The notes under the pieces were generated by a model. That model saw only the letters and a program-made list of their open reading frames with translations. It had not been told where the DNA came from and did no database searches. From Omphalotus guepiniiformis (lineage: Eukaryota; Basidiomycota; Agaricomycetes; Agaricales; Omphalotaceae): a DNA stretch of 64,000 bases. The stretch is from contig JAQOOI010000062.1 of the NCBI GenBank assembly GCA_028554645.1, positions 682,001 through 746,000 on the forward strand, read 5' to 3'. Shown in pieces: positions 41,877 through 53,101 of this stretch. Every line of letters begins with the position of its first letter. Position 1 is the first letter of the stretch. The position numbers and the translations under genes are program-made.

Positions 41877-44800
41877 ATGGCGAGCAATGACTTTTTGGAC
41901 GTCGATCCTCAGGCATTCAAATCACGACCTAAAGACCGCAAAGAGAGGATCTTAAATCTTGTTGAGGTGCTTTTGCAGCAGAGTAATGCTAACGCGGCAT
42001 TTGGATACGACAAGGACAAGGAATTTCGTGAGTGACCTCTGTATCAGGCTTGGCGACTTCTGAATCAACTTTAAACGTTGCCTAGCTATTTTCGACGACT
42101 CTCACCAGACTGCAGGCGCTGACGCTTTCGTAAAATTCGAAAAGCAAGTCTCGTTTTATTTCATCTGGGTGTTCTCCCTTGATAACACGTTCAACGTATT
42201 CTTGGCAGGCAAATACGAAATGCTGATCAAGAGGTGAGCAAAAGAATATTTCGCCGCAGCTAGTCAGTTTCTGTAAGCTGATGATTTGACGGTTGTGTCA
42301 GCTCCGAAACTTCTCAAATGCAGCCAGTCAACTTGGTAGTTCTGCTGCTATCCTCTCCTCTGCCTTCTCCCTCCGCACGCGCTTCGCCCATATCCTCTTT
42401 CTTTATAGAGAGAATGCAACCGATCTTTTTCCTCGTCAATTCAGTCGCCGGGCTAGGTCTCAGCGCTCAAATCGTTTCAGAAGATCATACCATTCGTCAA
42501 CCAAGCAAGAATTGCCTCATTATGCACGTCCTATGGTACCTGAGGATCTTGATGTCAATGAATTTCCTGAACAGTTTGAGGCTCTGGCAGACGAAATTAC
42601 CAAATTTGCCGACAGTCTGAACGAGTTTCCGCAGTTCACTCATGAAGATATTTCTTCGTTCGAGGACGATTTGAAATACTGGGCAAGCTGCTTGAAGGTA
42701 TACGAAGGTATGTCCTGTCTTTCTTTCATGATCATGCGCGTTGATGAGACCGAATACTTGTAGGCCAATTCAAGAACCCTGCTGTACAAAGATACATACA
42801 CGATTTGGCCGTTGAGTTAGGCGACCATATAGACAGCTTCGCTACCACGCTGTCTAATTTCATAGAAGTTGATGTTCCTACCATTCGTTTTGCCCAACGA
42901 CATGAGGTCTCGAACCTGTTTAACGTCTCAACGGTAGCAACCTTCTTTTCCGCCGTTACAGCCTCAACCCTCCAATTCTCTTACACATTCATCGACAATG
43001 CCAGTGGCGTCGGCGTCAACTCGTTCTGGTTTCTGAGCTTAGTGCTCAGTATCGGGGCGGTGGTGAATAGCTTGCTGGGTTTGACTTGGAAACAGGCAAT
43101 GTAGTGAGTGGATCCTACTAATGAGAATATCGCTTGGGATGGGGACTCATAATTTATCACAGTAGTTCACCTGGACACAGAGTGCCCTCTTGGTTCTTGA
43201 TCTGGCTTAAAAGGTCACCCCTGGTGTTTCTTGTCATGTCAGTGGCATGCTTTTCTGTGGGCCTCTGTCTATTCGCGTATGCCTCTAGTCAGGTAAGCAT
43301 CCTGCATGAATCTCTTGACACCCTCTGACTAGTACTACCGTTCGTTCTAGAACCCAGTGACATCTATCATTACGAGTGTATTCACGGGGTTCACGTCTTT
43401 GGGCCTTGCATCAGCTTCTGCGTGGTTTGCTTTCGAGCGCTGGGCTTTCACGCATCACCGCGGGAGAAAATGGCTCGGGGATATTCTTCTCGAGATCAGC
43501 GAGCAGATACTTCAGCTGTCTGGTATCACCTCACTGAGGCTAGCTTTGCGCTGGACCTGGCGACGTTGTCGAAGAATCGGCAGCAGGCTGGGTATGGAGC
43601 TCCAATCGTTGAAATCCCTGTTTATGAGGGTCACGTTGACCACTATCCACAAGAGGCCAAGGAGGGAGGCTGAGATAAACGGGCTTCCAACTATCGTTAC
43701 GACACGACCCGGGTACGATCCGAATGCTCCAGGTTCACCGATAACACCCTTCTCACCAACTACAGTCACGCCAGCTATCTCGTCCCACATCGCTGCCTCC
43801 TTTGTCGTCCCAGACGCGAACTCGAAACTTTTATTCAGTGCCGCTCCTCCTAGCAAAGGGAAACAATTATGGATGAACGCCATGCAGGCTGTCAAGCTGC
43901 AGTCCGTCGCATCGCTTCATTCCGCATTGCTAGATCCCACTGTCCAACCTCGTTCGAGAGCTGCTTCGCTGTCGGCATCGGAATTCGAGCATGCAACTGT
44001 GCTAATGATGCAATCTCATGTGTCTAAGCTTTCTCCAAAATTGAGGCGCTTGAAGATAACGCAGGATATACCAGCCCATCAAGGGTTGGTCAGGCATATG
44101 CAGTTTTCGCCTGATGGGAAGTTTTTGGCTAGCTCTGGGTGAGGACATTTCATCACTATTACTCGCTCAACCTAAACATGAAGCTTTCCTCAGTTGGGAT
44201 CGGACATGCGTAATATTCCGCGTCGGAGTGGGTTGATCTCATCTTGTCCTTGAAGATTACCTCTGATTTGTACTCATGTAGGACCCTTTCAAGTCTCACC
44301 GTGTTTTAGCTCAACCCAACGGATTCGTGGGCCAAGTAGCATGGCAAGTCATTCAGCATGTGTTGACACGCAACTATGCACTAACATCTGTGATACCTAG
44401 GTCTCCAGATAGTCAGATCTTGCTCACCAGATCCCCTCGATGTATCAAAGTGTGGTCGCAGGTGTGTAAACAGGCTCTCAAGCGCCAACGTCAGATACTC
44501 AAAGTCTTTATTCGCTAACGCGATTCTGTTTCCATTAGATAGGTGTATGCATGAGAACAATAAACCGATACACTTCAACTGACTCAATTGCTTGGTTTCC
44601 TGATGGTGAAGGTACTTTTTTAATAAACATCCAAACAACTCGTTGTCACTGAGGTGTTGAAATGAATGATTCTAGCCTTTTTATCGGTTGAAGGCAGCGA
44701 TGTTGTGAAATTGGTGAGTCTCGCCCGTGTACTCTCGGGTAGACTGGCAGAAAGCTGAAGGTCTTGCGATAGGACCTGAAAGGCTCTGTAAGCCTATGTT

Positions 44801-46160
44801 TCAATACATGCAGGAAGACATTTCGAGCCCCCTTTTGCGTACGCAGGTGTTGGACACATACAGCTTTAACAACATGAAATTGGACGACGTCGCTGTGACT
44901 CCTGACGGCAATAGACTGCTTGGCGTTGGGAGCTTGACAGAGTCGCCCACTGGACTGCAGCCTAGCAAAGCCAGGACAGAGAAAAGGCTCGTGGGTGAGT
45001 TATACCTGTAGCTGCCACTGGCGGATTCCTTGTCATATGCTGAAACTATAATATGTCGTCCCAGTCTACAACACACAAAGTAGGCAAGTTGAGAAGTATG
45101 TTCGAACTTCATCGCATTCATTTCACCACGTTGACGTTCTTTTTTGTTTAGTATCACCCCTGTGTTGAATGACATCCAACAAATAACTTTGGCTGCGAAT
45201 ACTCGGAACGGGCCCGTAGTTTTAGTCAGTTATGCGAACAAGGCGAGTCTCTTGTATCAGACTCTTCGTCAAAATCTGAATTGACGCAACTCACAGGTCC
45301 CTCCACAGTCATGGAAGTTGGTATTGGCCAAAAACTTGGAAGGCCCGGGTGCAGGAGCCAGGCTTACTCTTCGGTCAGTCCATGTCCCTTGTTCGTTTCG
45401 TTTCGTTGACCTGACCTCACATCCTAAAGTCACAATTACTTGCCAAAGACACCGGTTGACTTCGTAGGCCGAGCGTACTTCGGTGGCAAAAACGACGATC
45501 TAGTATTATGTGCTGGGAGCGGTGAGACAAGAATTTTCATATGGTTACACTGCTAGAGCTTATTCTGTGTTTATCATAGCCGGAGAGATTTTGATATGGC
45601 ATCTGGAACATGGCACTTTACTTCACCGAATAGAACCTCAAACTGTAGCAGGCGAGGTAACATGCCTAGCTTGGAACCCTGCCGCAGGGGACAAGTTCAT
45701 GTTCGCGACCGGAAGTCATCATGGTGGCGTGCAAATTTGGACGAGACTAACGGATGAAATGGATGACACGTCCTTCCGCAACTTAGCTGGACCTCAATCT
45801 GATTTTGGGTTTGAAGGATCAGAGTCTGGGTTTGAGTCAGACTTTCAATTCACGGAGAGTCGTGGACGGTCTGAGGCGGACGAAGGGAGTGTGCTCGAGT
45901 CAGTGGATGAGTCTCAGGAACATACCCCTGTAGCGTCGCGAATGGGCAAAGCCTGGCAGGACGTACCTTCCACTGAACCTCCTGAACCTTCTGAGGGAAA
46001 CAGGGCAGGACAGGAGATGCCAGCGACACTTGCGTCAAGACCCTCAGAATCGGATGTTCTGCAGAGCGTCCGCAAAGTACCTTCACGTGGAACGCGAAAC
46101 GTAACATTCGCGGAGCCTCCTGACGATGTTGAATCCGAAAGTGGCCTCTCATCTGCATAG
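41877..46160 (+). CDS. Membrane-anchored WD40 protein (WDR26-like propeller)
   Basis: A plus-strand gene with more than a dozen exons, from MASNDFLDVDPQAFKSRPKD at 41877 to ESESGLSSA at 46160. The first part is soluble and helical. Between about 42890 and 43450 there are three or four hydrophobic helices (FNVSTVATFFSAVTASTLQF, FWFLSLVLSIGAVVNSLLGL, PLVFLVMSVACFSVGLCLFA). From about 44060 the chain becomes a WD40 propeller: HQGLVRHMQFSPDGKFLASS, WDRTCVIFRV, SPDSQILLTRSPRCIKVW, LDDVAVTPDGNRLLGVG and TCLAWNPAAGDKFMFATGSH. The tail is acidic and Ser-rich. The propeller sequence is closest in pattern to WDR26/Gid7-type repeats, but the transmembrane N-terminus is a mushroom arrangement. Its role is unknown. 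The last repeat ends ..IWTRL, so the propeller is complete. Confidence 0.8.
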
Positions 46161-46478
46161 TAGCCGTTGTGCACTCAGGAATATACTTCCGTTTACTAAA
46201 GCTTCTATTGCCACATGTTTCGTCACTGTAATAAAGTGTTGTTATGCACTTCCCATCCACACAAACAGCCCAGAGAATGAAGCAACTCATTATGGAGATC
46301 CGCGATGCACAAAGACAGTATACATAAGCGAACAGGGAAAAGAAATAACATATATGGAGTCCAAGTAATAACACAGGGGGACCGTAAGGTCAACGAACAT
46401 GTACTCTGAGCAAATGATGAGGCCGGAGTCGGTGAAGGGATGAAATTTAGGTAACGTCGGTAACGAAGATCACGACGA
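46161..46478. other. Convergent 3' intergenic region
   Basis: About 320 bases between the WD40 stop and the synaptobrevin stop. AATAA-type signals occur on both sides. No gene is present. Confidence 0.4.
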
Positions 46479-47158
46479 TCATTTTGTTGCCTTCACAATG
46501 GAAACAACGATGATGACAATAATTACAGCGATTGCTACACCAATGATGATGCGCATCTACAAGCCAACGTCAAACGAATTCCGCCTGCAGTTCATGATGT
46601 TGCGTACCTTCATATCTTTCCACCTGCGACCCAGCATCATGGCAATTCAGATATGCAGTAGCTCAAAAACACAGAAATGACATACCACATGTTCTAAAAC
46701 GAAGGAAATGGCTTCAGCACGAGAAATGATAAAAATTGAGAGGAACATGCATACCTTGCGCACTCGGTTTGCCCCACGACGGAACCCTTGAGCAGAGACT
46801 GCAAGATTGTCTGAAGTTCAAAAAAGTGTCGTCAGTGATGCTGTTGATACAAACTACGCTTTCCAAACAGCTCTTGGCTGAAAGCAGCCATAGAAGTAGC
46901 CACTGAGGCGTAGAAAACTAATGAATGGTACACACCGGTCTTATCCTGCAACGAGTCTAATCGTTCACCTCTCTCTGCCACTTTGCTAATATTCTCTCTC
47001 ATGATCCCAACTGTGTCGTCAATTTGTGCTTGAATAGCCGCAGTCTTCGCATTGCCTTGGCTGGGTCCACCGGGAGGATTTGATGAAGAACCATTGCGAG
47101 GAAGATACGGGTCGTAAGGTTCAGACCTAGACAGAGGATGGAAAACATGAGTTGTCAT
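46479..47158 (-). CDS. SNC1: Synaptobrevin/VAMP-type v-SNARE
   Basis: The minus strand encodes, across four or five exons, [12 protein letters not shown], then [20 protein letters not shown] and [16 protein letters not shown], the R-SNARE heptad with its central arginine (zero layer). This continues [32 protein letters not shown] and a hydrophobic tail anchor ([19 protein letters not shown]). This is the layout of Snc1/Snc2, the exocytic v-SNARE that fuses secretory vesicles with the plasma membrane. The start is uncertain. I used the in-frame ATG at 47158, which adds [11 protein letters not shown], but an acceptor-like CTGTCTAG just before SEPYDPY suggests an upstream first exon that supplies the methionine. 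Confidence 0.88.
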
Positions 47159-47909
47159 CGAATTCGCTGCTGGGTGTTGACTGACATTATGAGAACGTTG
47201 GGGTCTATATCCGTGCGACAATTGAGCAGAATGAGTCTTCAAAAGTATGATGGTAATCATAAGGACCAGCTCACCGTGTCAAACGAGTCCGAGAAGTGAA
47301 AATAAAGGGGGGGCTGACGGTTGAGAGGAAGAGAGGGAGGGTTACGTTTTTTTCCCACAGTACCTGGAGTCGGTGTGCGCCCGGCAGATAAGCGGCCTAC
47401 TACTGCTGTGCCTTTCGCTGCCAATGGATGTAGCTGAGTCAAAAGTCATTGACAATCGGTCCAATGCTGTCCAACGTCGTAAATGTCCGCAGTCAGGTAA
47501 GTACGGTGTTCGGGACACAGTCAGAGTGGCAAGTCATCAAAAGGTCAAAAGGCTTGTTACATGCATCTCATTTGTATTCAACTTCGCAGTTGCCAGTGTG
47601 GCATTCACAATAACTGTACTATTAAGTCCAATAGACTGGCGTTCCATTGCTCTGGTTGATAGTAATAGCATCTTCGCAGACATCTTCGAGCCATACATTG
47701 GGTAAATTACACGACTCATGACAGTGCACGTCTGAGCCAGAAGCAACAATGAGTGAGTAAAAATTGATGAGATTGACCTCATTTCAACATTCAGCCTGGT
47801 TCGCTCCAACGAGAATATTTCTGCGACAATTTCAGTACGCGGTTTGTAGTCGTGACAGAACACCTACTATAGAGCACCACCTTCCTGGATCAGGATTACA
47901 GCGTCGCTG
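47159..47909. other. Intergenic region upstream of the synaptobrevin
   Basis: About 750 bases. It may contain a 5' leader exon and intron of the synaptobrevin gene. A minus-strand open frame at 47537-47863 (108 codons, Leu/Thr-rich) shows no family features and no splice partners. Confidence 0.4.
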
Positions 47910-48834
47910 TCACCCTCTGGCTGCCCTTGCTCGTTGCTGCTCCCGGGCCCGTGCATACATTGTGGTCATCCGCCTTGCCTGGTCTTCATATGGATGCAGT
48001 CTGTGTTCGAAAAAGGGCCTGTTGAAAAGCCACAGCACGACAATCATGAGAAGAATTGTGATCTCGCTCGAGCCCAAGGAACTCAATGATGCAGCGCTTC
48101 TGCAACAGAGTTCCCAAGCGCACTTGAGGAGGAAATAAAGGAAGGTAAAAAGGGCACAAGTTGTCGCAATCATCTGTGACACTGCTTGAAGTCGTCGCCT
48201 GCCACGTAACGAACCTGCAGCAACGTCCGACTCAGAGCGACCTTGATTCTGAGCGTAGGTAGTCGCATCGGCCTGCACGGAAACATCGACTTGGAGTGCA
48301 TGAGGTGTTTGCTCGGGGCTACCTGCGACTACGTGCGAGTGAGTTGAATCCTGACCGTAGGAAATCGCAGCAATCTCAGTCTGCTCGGACGAAACATCGA
48401 TCTCGTGGTCATCATGACTTTCAGCAGCACTAGTGCATGCAGGGTTCTGGCCTTCAAGGCTGCTGATTGCGACGGGATCTGAGTGCTCTAGACCATCATC
48501 GCATGAAGTTTCCCTGGCCTCCGACAGGTCCGAGTCGATCGCCACATCCTGTTCTAACGCGGTCTACGAAGGTTGAAGTCAATACGCTGAACAAAACACT
48601 TGATTATCAATGTATGTTTACCTCAGATGATGGATCAAGACAGTGAACATTCGACATATTACTTGCAGCCGTTCCGCTTTGCGGGCTCGTATTCTGGCCA
48701 GCAGCGCACGATATGACTTCTTCACCCTGTTGCAAAGAGCCTCGTTTGCAAGTGCACACACATTTTACGTGGTAGATGACAAGGGATGGAGGGAGGGATG
48801 GAGTCTCGGTTGGGGTTGTTTCCGGTACCAGCAT
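47910..48834 (-). CDS. Small membrane protein of unknown function
   Basis: Two exons on the minus strand (48834-48622 and about 48566-47910) join in frame at SSE/TALEQDVAIDSD. The N-terminal 190 residues are acidic, Ser/Thr/Gln-rich and disordered. The C-terminal part has two hydrophobic helices (ALFTFLYFLLKCAWELCC and ITILLMIVVLWLFNRPFF) and a basic tail (RMTTMYARAREQQRARAARG). This two-helix topology with a long acidic N-terminus does not resemble a family that I can name. The start methionine is the first in the exon; an earlier exon is possible. Confidence 0.6.
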
Positions 48835-49882
48835 CGTCAGATCTTCTGTGCTCGTTGAACTGGAACTCGGGGGTATATCACAATAGTGTGTAATACGACA
48901 GGGGGATCCTTCAGGTCGAGGAAGTGGAAGTCAACTGGAAGGAAAGTCAGGTATATATATATTTTTGGCATGCGTTGCTCGCACCGTTGAATCATGCCCT
49001 TTCGTACAATGGCCCTATGTCTTGAACAAAGAATAAGATCAGCTCGTGGCGAGTCATTCAGGACAAAGACATACCCGATTTAGCAGTGGTTCTGAGCTCC
49101 ATGGCAATAGACACCGGGCGGGGCCTTTCAACGGACAAAGGGTTAACTATCAGTTAACATGAAAGAAGGCTGCATCAATGAGCTTTGAACCTAGGCGATC
49201 CGAAATTCTGACTAGGATTTAAAACGGTTCCGTGTCCTGTGCAAGTGCATTCATCACAGAGTAGCCAATTAAAATGGACGGAAGCAGTCAGAAATGTTCA
49301 CCGAGTAAGCTAAGAGCCTTCAAAGAACTTCAAAGAGCAGGGCATTTGAATTTTTTGGTGAAACTTCATGGAGGAGTCCGTTGGGGCGCTGAGTGACGAC
49401 TTCGCATAGAGAGAAAGTCGGCTAAGGAAAAAAAATAAGTGTTCCAAGTGTTCGAGCTCGAGTTTTCTCATTGCAGCGGGTCAACAAAGTATGGACTTGC
49501 TCAATGGTCATTGAACACGGCGTGTAGTACTGTACTAGCCATTTACAGATCTAGAGGTCATGAAGCGTCAACTGGGTATGCTCAAATCTCCAGTAGAAAT
49601 CACATACCTAAGTCGTAGGCAAAATACTGACTGCAAGTTTACCGTCCAGCGTTTCTCAACTTTCTTTGAACTGAAACTCACACCGGGCGAAACATTGGAT
49701 CGGCCTAATCATAAGTATATTGCTCGGTAATGTGGTATTTCATGAGTTGTACGAAATCCATAGGGAAGGCCGGCGTCACCCACGAGAACGGGAGAAGAAG
49801 TGTGATGCATGGCTGTCATGTAGAAGGCGACATATCATAGGGAAGCGTACACAGAAGAGATGTATAAACTGTGACCCAAAAT
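48835..49882. other. Intergenic region of 1.0 kb
   Basis: No gene, RNA or repeat was recognised. It contains the 3' flank of eL24 and the promoter of the small membrane protein gene. A short TATATATATAT run lies near 48952. Confidence 0.4.
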
Positions 49883-50508
49883 TTATCGACCACCCTTGCC
49901 TCCCTTCATTTGTTGTTTCGAGACCTTGGGTCCCGATGGTGCGGACTGGCGGGCAGGCTATTTGATACACAAGCATCAGCATCAGAAGAAAAGGTCTATG
50001 GAGGATGCACCACATACCTTGGCCTTCTTGGTCTCTTTCTCCTTCTTTTCGTTTTTGGCTTTTGTGATAGCAGCCAATCGTTGCTGAGAACGAACAGCGG
50101 CAGTCTGGTTACGCTTAGCAGCGATAGCGGCGAGGTCAGCGCCAACAATGCCACGCTGGTGCTTTACAGTCCGACGTGAGCGCTTCTTGGCAACTTCCTC
50201 CGTGATACCCTTCTTGTGCATACGTCTGTACACCTGTGTCCAAGCGATCTTACGAGGGTTCTTCCTCTGCAGGAAGAGAGAGGCATTTTTGGATGATGCG
50301 AATCGGAAAACCTGGAAGAAAATATTTAAGAATGGTCGGCAGCTGGAGAATATGTGATACACACTTTGCTGTCACCACGGACGAAGAGTTTGCCCTTGCT
50401 GGGATAGATCTTGTAGCCGGAGAAGGAGTCGATTTCGACCTTCTGCACTCATGAAATCGGCCGAGGTCAGTGCAAATTCCAGTAATCAGAACGGAGGATA
50501 CATACCAT
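49883..50508 (-). CDS. RPL24: 60S ribosomal protein eL24
   Basis: Minus-strand gene of four exons. Exon 1 is only the ATG (50506-50508), followed at once by an intron. The protein then reads KVEIDSFSGYKIYPSKGKLF, VRGDSK, an intron, VFRFASSKNASLFLQRKNPR, KIAWTQVYRRMHKKG, and after basic helices ends QQMKGGKGGR. This is full-length eL24: the N-terminal zinc-ribbon-like fold sits on the large subunit and the helical C-terminus reaches toward the small subunit, forming an intersubunit bridge. The fungal protein lacks the full set of archaeal zinc cysteines, as expected. It should be highly expressed. Confidence 0.95.
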
Positions 50509-51785
50509 CTAGAATCAAATTGTAATAGAACGGACAGAAAGGTCAGCCAGAGATTCAGGACCCAGAAACAAAACACCAGCGTCATCCGGCTACTTCGAGT
50601 CCAATCCAACTCCCAAATCTCAAGATACCAGCATGATTTGGACATCATCGTGTAGCCAAGAACCCATAGACCAAGATTTGTGGAAAGATTGGACGGAAAT
50701 ACAGAAATTCATCCTCACCTTGAGGAAATTTGTTGCTGCTCGTTGGTCGGTTGAGACGTCTCAGAAATCAGCGCACGGCTACGGCAGCTGCCGGCGGTTA
50801 CTCGTGGGAACTAGCTTCCTATCTTGTCTTACTCAAGTTACTGTATTGTGGTTGCTCAATCCCTCCACCGACACACTTGAGAATAAACGACGTTCTCGAG
50901 AGCTTTCGTGCTTCGGCGCAGTTCTTCAAATAATCAAGCGCAATGTCTGCACGCTATCTACGGGCTCTGTAATGGAAACGTTCCAACTCAGACCCACTTC
51001 CTGGCTGCGATCGTGCCAAACCAGCCACAATTTATCATCCTTTGTGGTGAATCCGATATACCATCTAAGAAATCAGCGTCGTTTTCCAGCGCTTAGCCCC
51101 TTCGTGTCAATATCAAGGGTCTCAAATTTACTGGCGGTGTATTCCTCGAGTACACTGTTCATTCTAATCCCAACGCTCACTCGTAGGTTGCGATTCCTTG
51201 TACGCTTCACCAGAGACTCTCGGACACACCCGCACAATATGAATAGGTTGATAAAGAGCGCGTCTCAAAGCAGCTGAGTTTGTGGTGGCACGCTTTCTAG
51301 GTCCGGAACGTTGGATGAACATGCTTTACCCTCGAACGTGATGCATGTCTTTTCTTGGTGGCCTTTGGATTCGCTGCCCGCCAAAACAAAGTTATAAACG
51401 GTTCGCACCCATTGTGACCTTCTGTCGGCCTTCTGTGCTCCACAGCACGGACATGTTTGACCGTACTGAAGTACTGACCACGAACCGACTGCAATCCAGA
51501 AGCAACATGTAAGGACTGCCTAGCGCACATAACATCATTGTGTTCGACAACCATGTAAATAATTCATAGCAACGGAAATTTATTTATTGTGCTTAGCATC
51601 GGCGTGAGCGAGAGAGCGAACGTTTGAGGCAATGCGATGCCAGTAGTCCTAACATAGCCCCGCAACCGACTCGTGAATATAATTTCTTGTAATTCTCAGC
51701 GTCATTTCAGCCCTTTCTCTTACAACTCCTTTCTTTCATTCGAACCCATTCTACTTAATACACAACTACTTTCTTCAAACCAGTA
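50509..51785. other. Intergenic region of 1.3 kb with unexplained open frames
   Basis: Three overlapping plus-strand open frames occur between 50633 and 51277, the longest 214 codons, together with one of 85 codons on the minus strand at 51297-51554. None shows a recognisable domain. The region contains the promoters of eL24 (minus) and Gna1 (plus). CT-rich leader sequence precedes the Gna1 start (51700-51780). Confidence 0.4.
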
Positions 51786-52510
51786 ATGCCTTCTTTCACT
51801 CCAGACAATTCACTAGACCTATTCTTCTCTGCCGACCTCATCTCGCCCGAAGTAAAGAGCCAGCTTCATCCCGCCGTACACGTATGTTTTCGCCTCCATG
51901 CCTAGAGAGGGACTAGATTCTCAGAACTCTTGTCTAGATACGCCCATTGGCCTCTTCAGACTACCGCCGTGGCCATCTCGCCGTTCTCTCTGTATTAACA
52001 GTGGTCTCCGATCCTGGGGAAGCAGCCTGGGTCGCTCAGTTCAATGCGATGCGGGCAGCGCCTCGAACATACTACCCACTAGTCATCGTCGACAAGGAAT
52101 CTGACCTGATCGTCGGAGTTGGTTGCTTGTTTGTTGAGCGCAAGTTCCTACGTGGCTTGGGCAGTGTAGGACATATCGAGGACATTGCTGTGGACAAGAA
52201 CCAGCAGGGAAAGAAGTTGGGGCTGAGGATTATCCAGGCCCTCACTTATATCAGTGAAAATAGCGGGTGCTATAAAACGATCTTGAACTGCAGTGATGCC
52301 AATATCCGTGTGTCGCGACTCTCGCTTCTGATGATGAACACCTGCTGACAGTCGTTTTGTATAGCCTTCTATCAGAAATGTGGTTTCGAGAAGAAGGAGA
52401 ACGAGATGGTATGGGCCATTCTTTTCTTCATAGTATTTCATGCTCATCTATATACTAATATCCAGGCCAAATACGCTCCTGAGCGTGGTCAGTCTCCGTC
52501 GAGACTCTAG
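51786..52510 (+). CDS. GNA1: Glucosamine-6-phosphate N-acetyltransferase
   Basis: Four exons starting with MPSFTPDNSLDLFFSADLIS at 51786 and ending APERGQSPSRL. After the first intron: IRPLASSDYRRGHLAVLSVL, then the GNAT core with LVGVGCLFVERKFLRGLGSV, GHIEDIAVDKNQQGKKLGLR (acetyl-CoA pyrophosphate loop Q-x-x-G-K-K-L-G), GCYKTILNCSDANI and FYQKCGFEKKE. This is the complete Gna1 fold of about 165-170 residues. The enzyme makes N-acetylglucosamine-6-phosphate on the route to UDP-GlcNAc for chitin, GPI anchors and N-glycans. It is normally essential in fungi. Confidence 0.95.
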
Positions 52511-53101
52511 AATTGCATACTATATACATACCCATACCCATCGGACTCTGCCACATCTTGACAGCTTTGCCATAGAACGACATTACGATTCTAACACTCC
52601 ACATTGAAAACAAACAAACGGACTGGGCATACTTATATACATAGATTTTGTAACATACGGTCACCTTATTCACTGAACTTGTCGTTGATGTACGTCCCCA
52701 TGTCCTCCACGCCAGAAAGTCATTCTGCCAGCGTCTTTGCCTTTTCACCCATCCAACGAGGGATACAATGCAACTGTAAACGCCAGATATCGTACCAGGA
52801 GGTAAAGTAAACAAGACGAAACAACGCGAACGCCAACCAGTGACCACCACCAGTGACCACTCTAACTCAGTAACTGAGGAACGCCTGAGCCTGCCGTGAG
52901 CGGGTCATCGCGTTACCTGACCCTGCTCGAGTATCGTAATCATTCTTCCAAGTGAAAAATCCGAATATCCTCCAATTCCTTGCTACGGTCCGGAAAATTT
53001 AGAAAACATGGTCATGGGCACCCTTCATCATCTCTAGTCATTTGGTATAAAGCTCAACTGTTGTAAGCCTTGGCTGTGGTCAGGCGTTCCCCTCATTGAG
53101 G
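52511..53101. other. Intergenic region, promoter of the GH105 gene
   Basis: About 590 bases. A TATA box (GGTATAAAGC, 53044-53053) lies roughly 50 bases before the GH105 start at 53102. A minus-strand open frame at 52455-52850 is unsupported. Confidence 0.5.

Noticed and set aside
47537..47863. 108-codon minus-strand frame upstream of the synaptobrevin
   Set aside because: No recognisable domain, and it overlaps an open frame on the other strand.
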